DNA of 64,000 nucleotides from Sorangium cellulosum (lineage in GTDB: Bacteria > Myxococcota_A > Polyangia > Polyangiales > Polyangiaceae). The notes beneath the pieces are model-generated. The model was not told where the DNA came from. It searched no databases and was given only the letters and a program-made list of their open reading frames with translations. The position numbers and the translations under genes were made by a program. Positions within the stretch are counted from its first letter, which is position 1; each line of letters begins with the position of its first letter. Below are positions 43,126 through 51,641 of this stretch, one piece after another. The stretch is taken from contig NZ_CP012673.1 of assembly GCF_002950945.1 (NCBI RefSeq), positions 9,376,501 to 9,440,500 of the forward strand, in the 5' to 3' direction.

Positions 43126-43617
43126 TCATCGTCGCTCCTGCTCGTCCAGCGTGGCCATGAGCAGCGGGAGCACGGCGCGATCTTTGGGCCGTCCCGTGCG
43201 TGCTTTCACGGCGATGAGGCGCCGCAATCCCAGCACCCGCAGACGCATCGTGTCGTTCTCGACAAGCACCGTGTCAGCGAGCAGATTTTCGTAATCCTCG
43301 TCGGGGCCGAGCTCGCAGAGGACATCCAGCTTGCCCAGATCCGTTTGGAGGTTCAGGTGGCCTTGACCGAGGAGCAGGTCACGGCCCGGCGGCAGCCGAC
43401 GGTTGGCGAGATCGAACCGATGGTAAGCTCCATGCGCCAGGAGCCACGCGTGGAGGCGGTCGACGTTGTCCGGCGTCCTCCGGTGGACGATATCGAGGTC
43501 CAGCGTAACGATGGGCGCTCCCAGGATCACACCGGCCGCACCCCCTACAACGATGTACTCGACTCCGGCCTCCACGAGGCCCTGAAGCATCTGCCGAGCG
43601 TCCTCAGCCAGCGACAC
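43126..43617 (-). CDS. nucleotidyltransferase-fold protein (AbiEii/DUF6036-like)
   Basis: A 163-residue protein with the minimal nucleotidyltransferase signature: YIVVGGAAGVILGAPIVTLDLDIVHR, i.e. hG-G-x(n)-D-L-D. Later ITAVK-type segment (LIAVKARTGRPKDRAVLPLL) fits MNT/AbiEii-related proteins, which often act as toxins or antitoxins by adding nucleotides to tRNA or protein. It overlaps the small upstream gene by 14 bases, so the two are an operon. Located beside hsdMS, in a likely defence-type locus. Confidence 0.75.
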   Translation of the reverse strand: MSLAEDARQMLQGLVEAGVEYIVVGGAAGVILGAPIVTLDLDIVHRRTPDNVDRLHAWLLAHGAYHRFDLANRRLPPGRDLLLGQGHLNLQTDLGKLDVLCELGPDEDYENLLADTVLVENDTMRLRVLGLRRLIAVKARTGRPKDRAVLPLLMATLDEQERR

Positions 43618-43855
43618 GGCGGAACCCGCTGAGCGCCTCGGCCATGGAGAACGCGGCCTGCAACCGCTCGAGCGGTGCGCGCCGGAGGGTGTCGCGGATC
43701 TGCGAGCGATCGACGTCGGCGACGGCCGCGATGAGATCCGGATCCTCGACGGCGATCCGCCGGAGCAGCGGGCCGAGGACCGAGTCCTCCCACAGCGCCG
43801 GGCCGAGCGGCTGGAAGTAGGCCGCCAGGGTGCCGTCGTCGTAGCTCGGTTTCAT
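43604..43855 (-). CDS. 83-residue partner of the nucleotidyltransferase protein
   Basis: A small, charged, helical protein. The C-terminal DRSQIRDTLRRAPLERLQAAFSMAEALSG pattern (D-x-S-x-I-R-x-x-L-x(3)-P-x-E-R-L) recurs in short proteins encoded next to nucleotidyltransferase-fold genes in many bacteria. It probably forms a functional pair with the downstream gene, possibly toxin-antitoxin. ATG 43855 is chosen; ATG 43864 would add three residues. Confidence 0.6.
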   Translation of the reverse strand: MKPSYDDGTLAAYFQPLGPALWEDSVLGPLLRRIAVEDPDLIAAVADVDRSQIRDTLRRAPLERLQAAFSMAEALSGFRRVAG

Positions 43856-43998
43856 CCCCGTCATCCTACCGCGTCCGGTCCCGGAAGGAAGCCTGCCCCG
43901 GAAGGAAGGGCCGCCTGGTCGCATCTCGGCCGCGTGGCAAGGTTCTCTTTGCGAGCGGGCGTCCATCCTCGGCGCGCCCATGCGATCAGATCGGGCGG

Positions 43999-46314
43999 TC
44001 ACGGCGCCATCGCCCCGCGCTTCGCCCGGGTCGCACTCGCCTCCGCCGGCGCGAGCCTGGCGAGGGCCGCCGCCAGCGTGGCGTACGTGGACAGATTGCC
44101 GAGGTCGGCGCCGATCAGGCGCATGGCCAGCTCCGGGCGCACGCCGACCAGGGCGACCCGCGCGCCGAGCAGGGCCGCCGCGCGGCTGACCTGGCCCAGC
44201 GCGTGGGCGACGTGGGCGTCCACCGCGGGGACCCCCGTGATGTCGAGCAGCACCACGCTCGCGGCGTGCAGGCTCACCCCCTCGACCACCTTCTCGAGCA
44301 CCTGCTGCGCGCGCCCCCCGTCGATCGACCCGATCAGCGGCACGAGGAGCACGCCCGCGAGCAGCGGGATCACCGGGCAGCCCAGCTCGCGCACCGTCGC
44401 CGAGAGAGCGCGCTCGCTCTCGTAGGCCTGCTGCAGATCCACGTGCCGCGCCGAGAGCGAGTCCATCAGCGCGCCGCGCTCGAGGGCCACCCCGAGCAGC
44501 GTCGCCCACATCGCGGCCGTGCCCTCGTCGCCCGCCACCTCGAGGAACTTCGGGCCCACGATCGCCAGGACCCCCCAGTCGCGCTGGAACGAGCGCACCG
44601 GCAAGAGGGTCACGAGCAGCGGATCGTCCGGCGACGACACCGGCAGCAGCTCCGCGGGCGGGAACTCCTCCTGCGGACAGCGCCCGCCGAGCGCCGGCGC
44701 CGGGCCGCCATCGCGCCGGTAGACGCCCGAGATCACGAGGCGCGTGCGGGACTCCGGATCTTCCCAGAGCCCGAGGCAGCTCCAGACGACGGAGGTCATC
44801 TCGAGCCACGCGAGCGATCGCGCCGCGCGCTGGTCGCCGCCGAGCAACGTGAGGCCCACGTCATGATTGGTCTTCACGAGCAGCCCGAGCTGCCTCGTGG
44901 ACTCCCGCTCCGCCTCCAGCCGGGCCCGGGAAATCGCGAGCCGCGCCCGCTCCAGGAACACGTCGATCCGCGCCTCGGCCGCGATCGCGCTCGCGCCCTC
45001 CAGCAGCCGCGCGCGGCGCGCGCGATCCCCGTCGCGCAGCCGGCCCAGGAGGCGCAGGGTGGCCTGCAGGGTCGCGAGATCGGAGTTCAGACCCACGGCC
45101 TGCCGGTAAGCGCGATCAATCTCGGCGCTCGGCACACGCGCGCCGCCCTCCAGCGCCGCGATGTACCCCTCGATGACCCGCGTGACCCCCGGCCAGACCG
45201 CGGCCGGCGGCTCGCCCGGCGGCAGCGGCCGGGGGACGAGGAGCAGCTCGACCATCCGCCGGGCCACGGCGGCGCCGAGCTCCTCCCCCGGCGCGATGTC
45301 CTCCTTCGCGATGTCCTCCTTGCCGACGACGCCCGCGACCGCGTCGCACCCGCACGAGCTCCGCAGGCACAGCGTGTTCGACGTGAGCACGACGTCGGGC
45401 GACACGGCCTCGCCCGCGAGCCGCGCCGCCGCGAGCTCACACGCGACCCTCCCCAGCTGCTCGAACGACTGGCGCACGGTGGTCAGCGGCGGCTCGAACG
45501 ATTGCGCCTCCACGATGTCGTCGAACCCGATCACCGCCATCTCCTCGGGGATCCTGACGCCCGCCTCCAGCAACGACGTCATCGCCCCGAGCGCGTTCTT
45601 GTCCGTCGCGAAGACCGCGGCCGTCAGCTCGCCCCGCCGCGCGAGCAGGCCCTCCGCGATGACGTGGCCCCCGGAATACCAGTTGTTGTCGCACCGGAAG
45701 ACGAGCCCAGGATCGAACGGAATGCCCAGCTCCGCGAGCGTCGCCCGGTACGATTCGAAGCGCTCGCGGACGTCGTACTCCCCGAAGTACCCGCCGAACG
45801 CGATCCGCCGGTGCCCGTGCTCGACGAGGTGGAGCACCGCGCTCCGGATGCCGCCGCGGTTGTCCGGGAGCACCGACGGGCAGCCGGCCTCGGGGACATG
45901 GACGCTGACCGTGACGAGCGGAACCCCCACGCGCGCGAGCCGCTCGAGGCCGTCGGTCCCGAGCACGACGATCCACGCATCCACCTGATCCGCGGCGAGC
46001 GAGGGCGCCCGCAGGTCGGCCGGCGTGCCGCGCAGGACCACCGTGCGGTAGCCGCGCTGCCGCGCCACCGCGTGGATGCCGTTCAGGACCGTGCTGAAAT
46101 AGAAGCCGTCGAGAAAGGGCGAGACGACGCCGATGGTGCGCTGCCGGGCCGCCGCGGTGCCGCCCGCGGCGGCGAGGCCGAGGTGGCCCGCCCCGAGGCC
46201 CGGCAGGCGCCCACGGCTCACTCCACCGCTCCTCTGCCCCTGCCCCGCGGCTCCGGCCGCCTCGCGCCACTGCTCGGGTGATCGCGCGCCGCGGCTCCGG
46301 CCTCCGTTCTCCAT
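43999..46314 (-). CDS. LacI-type sugar-binding/STAS fusion regulator
   Basis: A 771-residue protein. Residues about 60-335 are a LacI-family periplasmic-binding-like sensor (TIGVVSPFLDGFYFSTVLNGI; HRRIAFGG; PEEMAVIGFDDI; PPLTTVRQSF) followed by the SCGCD motif. The middle (about 350-640) is helical plus a GAF-like region (WLEMTSVVWSCLGLWED). Residues about 655-755 are an RsbR-type STAS domain (VRELGCPVIPLLAGVLLVPLIGSIDG; LLDITGVPAVDAHVA). There is no helix-turn-helix, and the STAS phospho-sites are replaced (VDA, LVGV). It has a full-length paralogue at 61017. It may be a sugar-responsive stressosome-type sensor. Confidence 0.85.
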   Translation of the reverse strand: MENGGRSRGARSPEQWREAAGAAGQGQRSGGVSRGRLPGLGAGHLGLAAAGGTAAARQRTIGVVSPFLDGFYFSTVLNGIHAVARQRGYRTVVLRGTPADLRAPSLAADQVDAWIVVLGTDGLERLARVGVPLVTVSVHVPEAGCPSVLPDNRGGIRSAVLHLVEHGHRRIAFGGYFGEYDVRERFESYRATLAELGIPFDPGLVFRCDNNWYSGGHVIAEGLLARRGELTAAVFATDKNALGAMTSLLEAGVRIPEEMAVIGFDDIVEAQSFEPPLTTVRQSFEQLGRVACELAAARLAGEAVSPDVVLTSNTLCLRSSCGCDAVAGVVGKEDIAKEDIAPGEELGAAVARRMVELLLVPRPLPPGEPPAAVWPGVTRVIEGYIAALEGGARVPSAEIDRAYRQAVGLNSDLATLQATLRLLGRLRDGDRARRARLLEGASAIAAEARIDVFLERARLAISRARLEAERESTRQLGLLVKTNHDVGLTLLGGDQRAARSLAWLEMTSVVWSCLGLWEDPESRTRLVISGVYRRDGGPAPALGGRCPQEEFPPAELLPVSSPDDPLLVTLLPVRSFQRDWGVLAIVGPKFLEVAGDEGTAAMWATLLGVALERGALMDSLSARHVDLQQAYESERALSATVRELGCPVIPLLAGVLLVPLIGSIDGGRAQQVLEKVVEGVSLHAASVVLLDITGVPAVDAHVAHALGQVSRAAALLGARVALVGVRPELAMRLIGADLGNLSTYATLAAALARLAPAEASATRAKRGAMAP

Positions 46315-46380
46315 CGAGCTCACGGTATCTCGCCGCGCCACCTGCTGCACCACCGTCGCCCGGGCAGCACGCTCGCGGCG

Positions 46381-46430
46381 CCGCGCGCGCCGCGCGCGCC
46401 ACGCGCGCCACGCGCGCCACGCACGGCTTG
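46381..46430. repeat. 9-bp GC-rich tandem repeat
   Basis: Four to five near-perfect units of the type ACGCGCGCC lie between the divergent starts of the sugar-binding/STAS gene and the TonB receptor gene. The repeat may affect spacing of promoter elements. Confidence 0.5.
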
Positions 46431-46479
46431 CCGCCGGTTCACCGCGCTGCGGGCGGCGCCGGGTGGTATCCTCCGCGCG

Positions 46480-49443
46480 ATGCCCACCGCGCGAGAGCCG
46501 CTCGCGTCCAGCGCGAAGCCTCCGCGGCCGCACGGCGCGCCGGGGTCGACGCCTCGCTGTGCGCGCCGCCCCGCCCGCGCCCTCGCGGCGCTGCTCGCGG
46601 CCTCGATCGCCGCGTCGGGCGCGCGCGCGGCGCGGGCCGACGGCCTCGCCGACGAGGCGGAGCTGCACTTCGAGATCGGCCGCGAGCGCTTCAAGCGCGG
46701 CGATTACCGCGGCGCGATCGAGCACTTCCTCGCGTCGAACCGGCTCGTCCCCAACCGCAATGTCGTGTTCAACATCGCGCTCGGGTACGAGGAGCTGAAC
46801 CGCTTCGCCGACGCGCACAGGTACTATATCGACGCGAGGCTCCGCGAGACGAACCCCCAGATGCTCGCCGACATCGACGCCGCGATCGCGCGCATCGCGC
46901 CGCAGGTCGCGGTGCTCCGGATCGAGACGACCCCGCCGGGGGCCACGATCTACCTCGATCGGCTCGATCTCGGCTCGCGCGGCTCGACGCCGCGGCCGCT
47001 CGCCGTGCCCGAGGGCCGCTACCGCATCCTCCTCGCGCTGGACGGCCACGAGCTCGCGGTCGTGGAGGGGGTCGACGCCCGGCTCGGGCAGGAGGCGCTC
47101 GTCGCCGTGCCCCTCACGCGGATCGTCGGCACCGTGCGCGCCCTCTCGCGGGGCGCGGAGGGGGCCGACGTGCGCGTCGACCGGGCGGACGGGGAGGTGG
47201 CCTGTCAGGCGCCGTGCTCGGTCGATCTCCCGCCCGGCCGTCACACGCTCTATTTCTCGAGAGACGGCTTCCAGACCGCGCGCCAGGAGGTCACGGTCGC
47301 GCCGCGCGAGGTGGTCGAGGTGACCGCCGCGCTCAGCCCGCTCACGGGCTCGGTGCTCGTCCGCACGAACGAGCGCGAGGCCCTCATCGAGATCGACGGC
47401 CGCTCCGTCGGCTTCACGCCCGCCGTGATCCAGGGCGTGCCGGCGGGGAGACGCCATGTCCGGCTCAGCCTGCACGGCTTCAACCCGATCGAGCGGGACA
47501 TCGACGTGAACGCGGGCCAGCAGGCGGAGCTCGTCGATCTCCGCATGATCCCGAGCCGCCAGGTCGAGGCGGCGTCCCGGTACCGAGAGAACATCGACGA
47601 CGCGCCGGCGTCGGTCAGCGTCGTCGAGCAAAGGGAGCTGCGCGCGTTCGGGTATCCCACGCTCGCGGAGGCGCTCCGGGGCGTGCGCGGCGTGTACCTG
47701 TCGAACGATCACGACCTCTTCACGTTCGGGATCCGGGGCCTGGGCGAGCCGGGGGACTACAACAGCCGGGTGCTCCTCCTCTCGGACGGGCACCCGCTCA
47801 ACGACAACGTGATGAACGGCGCGCTGTTCACCGGGGCCGAGGGGCGCGCCGGGCTCAACGACGTCTACCATATCGAGGTCATCCGCGGCCCCGGCTCGCT
47901 GCTCTACGGGACGGGCGCGTTCTCGGGGGTCATCAACATCGTCCCGTTCCCGCGCGACACGCAGACCGGCGTGTACGCCGGGGCGGGCGCGTACGACGAC
48001 ACGACCCTCCACGCCCACGCCGGCTTCACCTACCGCGCCGCGCGCGACGCCGGCGTGCGGGCGAGCGTCTCGGGCGCGCGCTCCGAGGGGCGCGACCTCG
48101 AGGTCGAGCTCCGCGAGCCGGAGGGCGGGAACGCCGCGCGGACGGTCCATGGGGCGAACCGCTTCCGCAGCGGGGGGGTCGTGGGGCGCGCCTGGGTCGG
48201 CCCGCTGACGGCGCAGTGGTTCTGGGGGATGCGGACGAAGCGCATGCCGGCCGGCATGGTCAGCGCGCTTTTCGACGATCCCAGGACGGTCTACGACGAC
48301 CACCGGATGATGGCCGAGCTCCGCTTCGAGCCGCGCGTGAGCGACGAGGTCCACATCCTGGCGCGCGCCCACGTGAACCACGCGACGTTCCACGGCGAGT
48401 TCGCGCCCACCTCGGTGGAAGATTACACGAGCACGTGGCTCGGCGGCGAGCTGCGGGCGGTCTGGGCGCCGCGGCCGTCCTGGCGGCTGACCGCCGGCGG
48501 CGAGCTGCAGGTGCACCCGCAGGCGACGATGCTGGGCAAGCAGGAGGACGTGACCTATGTCGACGTCCACAAGCCCCATCGCTCCGGCGCCGGGTACGTC
48601 GTCGCCGAGGGCTCGCTGCTCGCGTGGCTCCGGCTCTCCGCCGGCGCGCGCGTCGACGTCAACAGCCTGTTCGACCCCGTCGTGACGTCGCGGCTCGCGG
48701 CGATCGCGAAGCCCTGGCCCGGCGGCCTCCTGAAGCTGATGGGCGGGAACGCGTTCCGCGCCCCGGGCATCTTCGAGCGGCACTACACCACGGTCGGCCA
48801 GCGACCCGGCGTCGATCCCGCGAGCGAGCTCGATCTGGAGCCCGAGCTCGCGCTGACCGGGGAGGCCGAGCTCTCCCATCGCTTCGACGACGACTGGGTC
48901 GGGCTCGTCGCGGGCCACGTGAGCCGGATCTCGGAGTTCATCACCGCGGCCCCGGACACCCCTGGCGAGATGGGCGAGAAGGTGGTGCGCAACGTCAACG
49001 TCGAGTCGCCGGCGTTCCTGGCGGGCGCCGAGCTGGAGCTCCGCAGGGAGTGGCGCGAAGGGTGGATGCTGGGCGCGAGCTACGGTTACGAGCGGGCGAA
49101 ATACGCGGACACCGGCAACACGATGTTCAACATCCCGGAGCACCTCGGCTCGGTGCGCGCGGTCGTCCCCCTGCTCGGCGACGCGGTCACCGCGGCGCTC
49201 CGCGTCTCCCTCGAGGCGCCCAGGCGGATCTCCGTCGAGGGAGACGCGCGCACGCGCGGCGGCGTCGTCGCGGATCTCGCGTTCTCGGGCGAGCTGCCGC
49301 AGTTCCACGCGCGCTACGTGCTCGGGATGTACAACCTCACGAACACGCGTTACGAGTACCCCGTCAAGGAGACGTTCCATATCAGGACGAGCCCGCAGAG
49401 CGGGCGCACCGTCCTTCTGGATCTCGCGGTCAGTTATCCGTAG
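46480..49443 (+). CDS. TonB-dependent receptor with TPR and PEGA repeats
   Basis: A 987-residue outer-membrane receptor of unusual architecture. After a signal peptide (ALAALLAASIAASGARA) come TPR-like helices (DEAELHFEIGRERFKRGDYRGAIEHF), then three or four PEGA-like repeats (RIETTPPGATIYLDRLDLG; EIDGRSVGFTPAVIQGVPAGRRHVRLSL). The plug domain starts near 400 (DDAPASVSVVEQRELRAFGYPTLAEALRGVRGVYLS, VIRGPGSLLYGTGAFSGVINIV) and a beta-barrel fills the rest, ending LLDLAVSYP. PEGA domains may bind envelope polysaccharide. No canonical N-terminal TonB box is visible. Substrate unknown. Confidence 0.9.
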   Translation: MPTAREPLASSAKPPRPHGAPGSTPRCARRPARALAALLAASIAASGARAARADGLADEAELHFEIGRERFKRGDYRGAIEHFLASNRLVPNRNVVFNIALGYEELNRFADAHRYYIDARLRETNPQMLADIDAAIARIAPQVAVLRIETTPPGATIYLDRLDLGSRGSTPRPLAVPEGRYRILLALDGHELAVVEGVDARLGQEALVAVPLTRIVGTVRALSRGAEGADVRVDRADGEVACQAPCSVDLPPGRHTLYFSRDGFQTARQEVTVAPREVVEVTAALSPLTGSVLVRTNEREALIEIDGRSVGFTPAVIQGVPAGRRHVRLSLHGFNPIERDIDVNAGQQAELVDLRMIPSRQVEAASRYRENIDDAPASVSVVEQRELRAFGYPTLAEALRGVRGVYLSNDHDLFTFGIRGLGEPGDYNSRVLLLSDGHPLNDNVMNGALFTGAEGRAGLNDVYHIEVIRGPGSLLYGTGAFSGVINIVPFPRDTQTGVYAGAGAYDDTTLHAHAGFTYRAARDAGVRASVSGARSEGRDLEVELREPEGGNAARTVHGANRFRSGGVVGRAWVGPLTAQWFWGMRTKRMPAGMVSALFDDPRTVYDDHRMMAELRFEPRVSDEVHILARAHVNHATFHGEFAPTSVEDYTSTWLGGELRAVWAPRPSWRLTAGGELQVHPQATMLGKQEDVTYVDVHKPHRSGAGYVVAEGSLLAWLRLSAGARVDVNSLFDPVVTSRLAAIAKPWPGGLLKLMGGNAFRAPGIFERHYTTVGQRPGVDPASELDLEPELALTGEAELSHRFDDDWVGLVAGHVSRISEFITAAPDTPGEMGEKVVRNVNVESPAFLAGAELELRREWREGWMLGASYGYERAKYADTGNTMFNIPEHLGSVRAVVPLLGDAVTAALRVSLEAPRRISVEGDARTRGGVVADLAFSGELPQFHARYVLGMYNLTNTRYEYPVKETFHIRTSPQSGRTVLLDLAVSYP

Positions 49444-49473
49444 CGGGCGTCGTCGACGTGCTCCTCCGCCCTC

Positions 49474-50496
49474 TCAGCGCTTGATCCCGACCACGATCTC
49501 GAAGGGACCGGGCAGGACCTCTATCCCCTGGAACCCCAGCTCCCGCAGCGCGCTCGTGTAAAATTCCACCTCGCGAAGCCGGCTCACGCAGCTGTCCACG
49601 CCCATGAGGAGATAGGACCAGAAGAACTGCGCTGCCAGGCGCTCCGGCGTGCGGAACTCCTCGCTTATGAGGATCTGCCCTCCGGGCGGCAGCGCCGCGT
49701 GTGCGGCCCGCATCAGCGCGCGCGCCGTCTCGGCCGGCCAGTCGTGCAGCACCCGGACGAACGAGATCGCGTCGTGCCCTCCGGGCAGGGGCTCGCGCAG
49801 GAAATCGCCCGCGGTAAAGCCCAGGCGCGCGCCCAGCCCGCGCGCCTCGCGCGTGCGCGCCACGAGCGGCTCGGTGGCCGGGAGGTTGTAGACCGTGGCG
49901 TGCAGCCCGGAGCGCTGCTCGAGCAGGTGCGCGGCCAGCGTCCCGTCTCCGCCGCCGACGTCGAGCAGCCGCGCCCCGTCGCGCCACAGCCGGCCCGCGT
50001 GCGCGCGGAAGGCCTCCACGATCGGGCCGAGCCCCGCGGCCATGCTCGCCTCGAAGCTCGCCACCTGCTCCGGCGTGCTCGGCGGCCACGCGAAGTCCGC
50101 CGCCGGCACGCTCACCGCCCCGCGCAGCACCTCCGGGAGCCGGCCGCGCAGCGCGCGCCAGGCGTACCGCTCCCGGTCGCGCTCCAGCGAGCCCGGCCCG
50201 AGGACCACGTCCGCGGCCGCGCGCAGCCCCGGCGCCGCCGTGTAGCGCGCCTCGACGAGCGCGTCCGAGGGCTGCTCGCGGCGGACGAGGCCGAGGCTCT
50301 CCAGGCAATCGAGCAGCTTGTACAGCCGGCCGGGGATGAGCCCGTGCCGCGCGGCGAGCTCGCCGAGCGACACCGGGCCGCGCTCCAGCGCGTCGAGGAG
50401 CCCCATCTGGAGCGCCGCCTGCACCACGTCGACGGCCCGCGCGCCGTTGAAGAGCAGGTGCAGGAGCGCGCGGGGCGACAGCGACGGTCCGCTCAC
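49474..50496 (-). CDS. SAM-dependent O-methyltransferase
   Basis: A 340-residue methyltransferase of the plant-type/TcmN-like O-methyltransferase family: an N-terminal winged-helix dimerisation part (LLFNGARAVDVVQAALQMGLLDALERGPVSLGELA), SAM motif LLDVGGGDGTLAAHLLE, then VRVLHDWPAETARALM with the catalytic-type His-Asp and ISEEF. It is the third gene of a coupled operon (GTGA overlap with the PLP enzyme gene; tandem GTG codons at 50499 and 50496). A hydroxylated aromatic product of the two upstream enzymes is the natural candidate substrate, by inference. Confidence 0.87.
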   Translation of the reverse strand: MSGPSLSPRALLHLLFNGARAVDVVQAALQMGLLDALERGPVSLGELAARHGLIPGRLYKLLDCLESLGLVRREQPSDALVEARYTAAPGLRAAADVVLGPGSLERDRERYAWRALRGRLPEVLRGAVSVPAADFAWPPSTPEQVASFEASMAAGLGPIVEAFRAHAGRLWRDGARLLDVGGGDGTLAAHLLEQRSGLHATVYNLPATEPLVARTREARGLGARLGFTAGDFLREPLPGGHDAISFVRVLHDWPAETARALMRAAHAALPPGGQILISEEFRTPERLAAQFFWSYLLMGVDSCVSRLREVEFYTSALRELGFQGIEVLPGPFEIVVGIKR

Positions 50497-51641
50497 CACG
50501 ACGCCCTCCGGCGCTCCTCGAGCAGCGCGTCCATGAACCGATCGACCTCCTCCAGCGTGTTGTAGACGTGCGGCCCGACCCGCAGCGCGCCGCGGTAGCT
50601 GCACACGAAGCCGCGGGCGGTAAGCCGGCGCGCCACCTCCGCGTCCCCGGGGAAGCTCAGCACCACCACGCCGCCGCGCCGCGCCGCCTCGCGGGGCGTG
50701 ACCACCACGACGCCCGCCTCGTCCGCGCGCGCGATCACCCGCGCCGTGAGCTCCAGCGAGCGCGCGCGGATCGCCTCCATCCCGACCTCCGCGAGCAGCG
50801 CGAGCCCGACCCGCGAGATCTGCGACGGGAGCACCGCCGGCGTGCCGCTCGCGAGCCGCCGCGCGCCCTTCGCCCACGCCGTCGCCGGCTCGAAGCGGAA
50901 CGGATCCTCGCCGGCGATCCAGCCGGTCGCCGCCGGGCGCAGCGACGGCAGGAGCTCGGGCCGGACGTAGAGGAACCCGCTCTCCAGCGAGCCGCACAGC
51001 CACTTGTGCGCGCCGCCGAGGAGGAAGTCCACGCCGAGCGCGCCCACGTCCACGGGCACGACGCCCACCGACTGGTATGCGTCCACCGCGACGAGCGCCC
51101 CGACGGCCCGCGCCCGCCGCACGACGGGCGCGAGGTCCAGGAGCGCGCCCGTCGCGAAGCCCGCGTGCGAGACGCAGACGAGGAGGGTGCGCTCGTCGAT
51201 CGCGGCGCACAGCCGCTCCTCGTCCACACGCGCGCCGTCCGAGGGCACCACGACGAGCTCGGCGCCGTAACGCGCGAAGCCGCGGAGCACGAACGGAACG
51301 GCAGGAAACTCCCGATCGGTCGTGACGAGCCGGCGCCGCTCGCCCCGGTAATCGAAGCAGGTGCACAGCCGCCCGAGCAGCGTGCTGAGGTTACTGTCCG
51401 TGACCACGGAGCCGGGCGGCGCGCCGAGGAAGCGCGCCAGCTCGTCGGCATAAAGGTGCCAGTCCGCCCAGAGCTGCTCGTAGGCCTCGTCGCGCCAGGT
51501 CTCCAGCAGGTGGTAGTGGCGATCGAGCACCGCCTTCACCCCGCGCGGCGTCGCGCCCATGGAGTTATTGTTCAGGTAAACGGAGCTCGCGAGCACGGGG
51601 AACTCGGCGCGCAGGGCCTCGTGGGTGGCCGCGTGCATCAT
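50493..51641 (-). CDS. kynureninase/isopenicillin-N-epimerase-like PLP enzyme
   Basis: A 382-residue class V aminotransferase-fold enzyme. The PLP lysine is K213 in GGAHKWLCGSLESGFLYV; the cofactor Asp is in VAVDAYQSVG; the substrate-side YLNNNSMGATPRGV opening resembles kynureninase YLxGNSLG. The HKWLCG context is closer to isopenicillin N epimerase/cysteine-desulfurase-like members, so the reaction is uncertain. Because it is coupled (ATGA) to a tryptophan-dioxygenase-like gene, cleavage of a kynurenine-type substrate to an anthranilate and alanine is the leading guess. Confidence 0.78.
   Translation of the reverse strand: MMHAATHEALRAEFPVLASSVYLNNNSMGATPRGVKAVLDRHYHLLETWRDEAYEQLWADWHLYADELARFLGAPPGSVVTDSNLSTLLGRLCTCFDYRGERRRLVTTDREFPAVPFVLRGFARYGAELVVVPSDGARVDEERLCAAIDERTLLVCVSHAGFATGALLDLAPVVRRARAVGALVAVDAYQSVGVVPVDVGALGVDFLLGGAHKWLCGSLESGFLYVRPELLPSLRPAATGWIAGEDPFRFEPATAWAKGARRLASGTPAVLPSQISRVGLALLAEVGMEAIRARSLELTARVIARADEAGVVVVTPREAARRGGVVVLSFPGDAEVARRLTARGFVCSYRGALRVGPHVYNTLEEVDRFMDALLEERRRASW

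Noticed and set aside
44000..49380. A very long minus-strand open frame running opposite the TonB receptor gene into the sugar-binding/STAS gene
   Set aside because: Opposite the receptor it is Arg/His/Val-rich with no domain, the usual mirror image of a GC-biased gene. Only the part below 46314 has family motifs.
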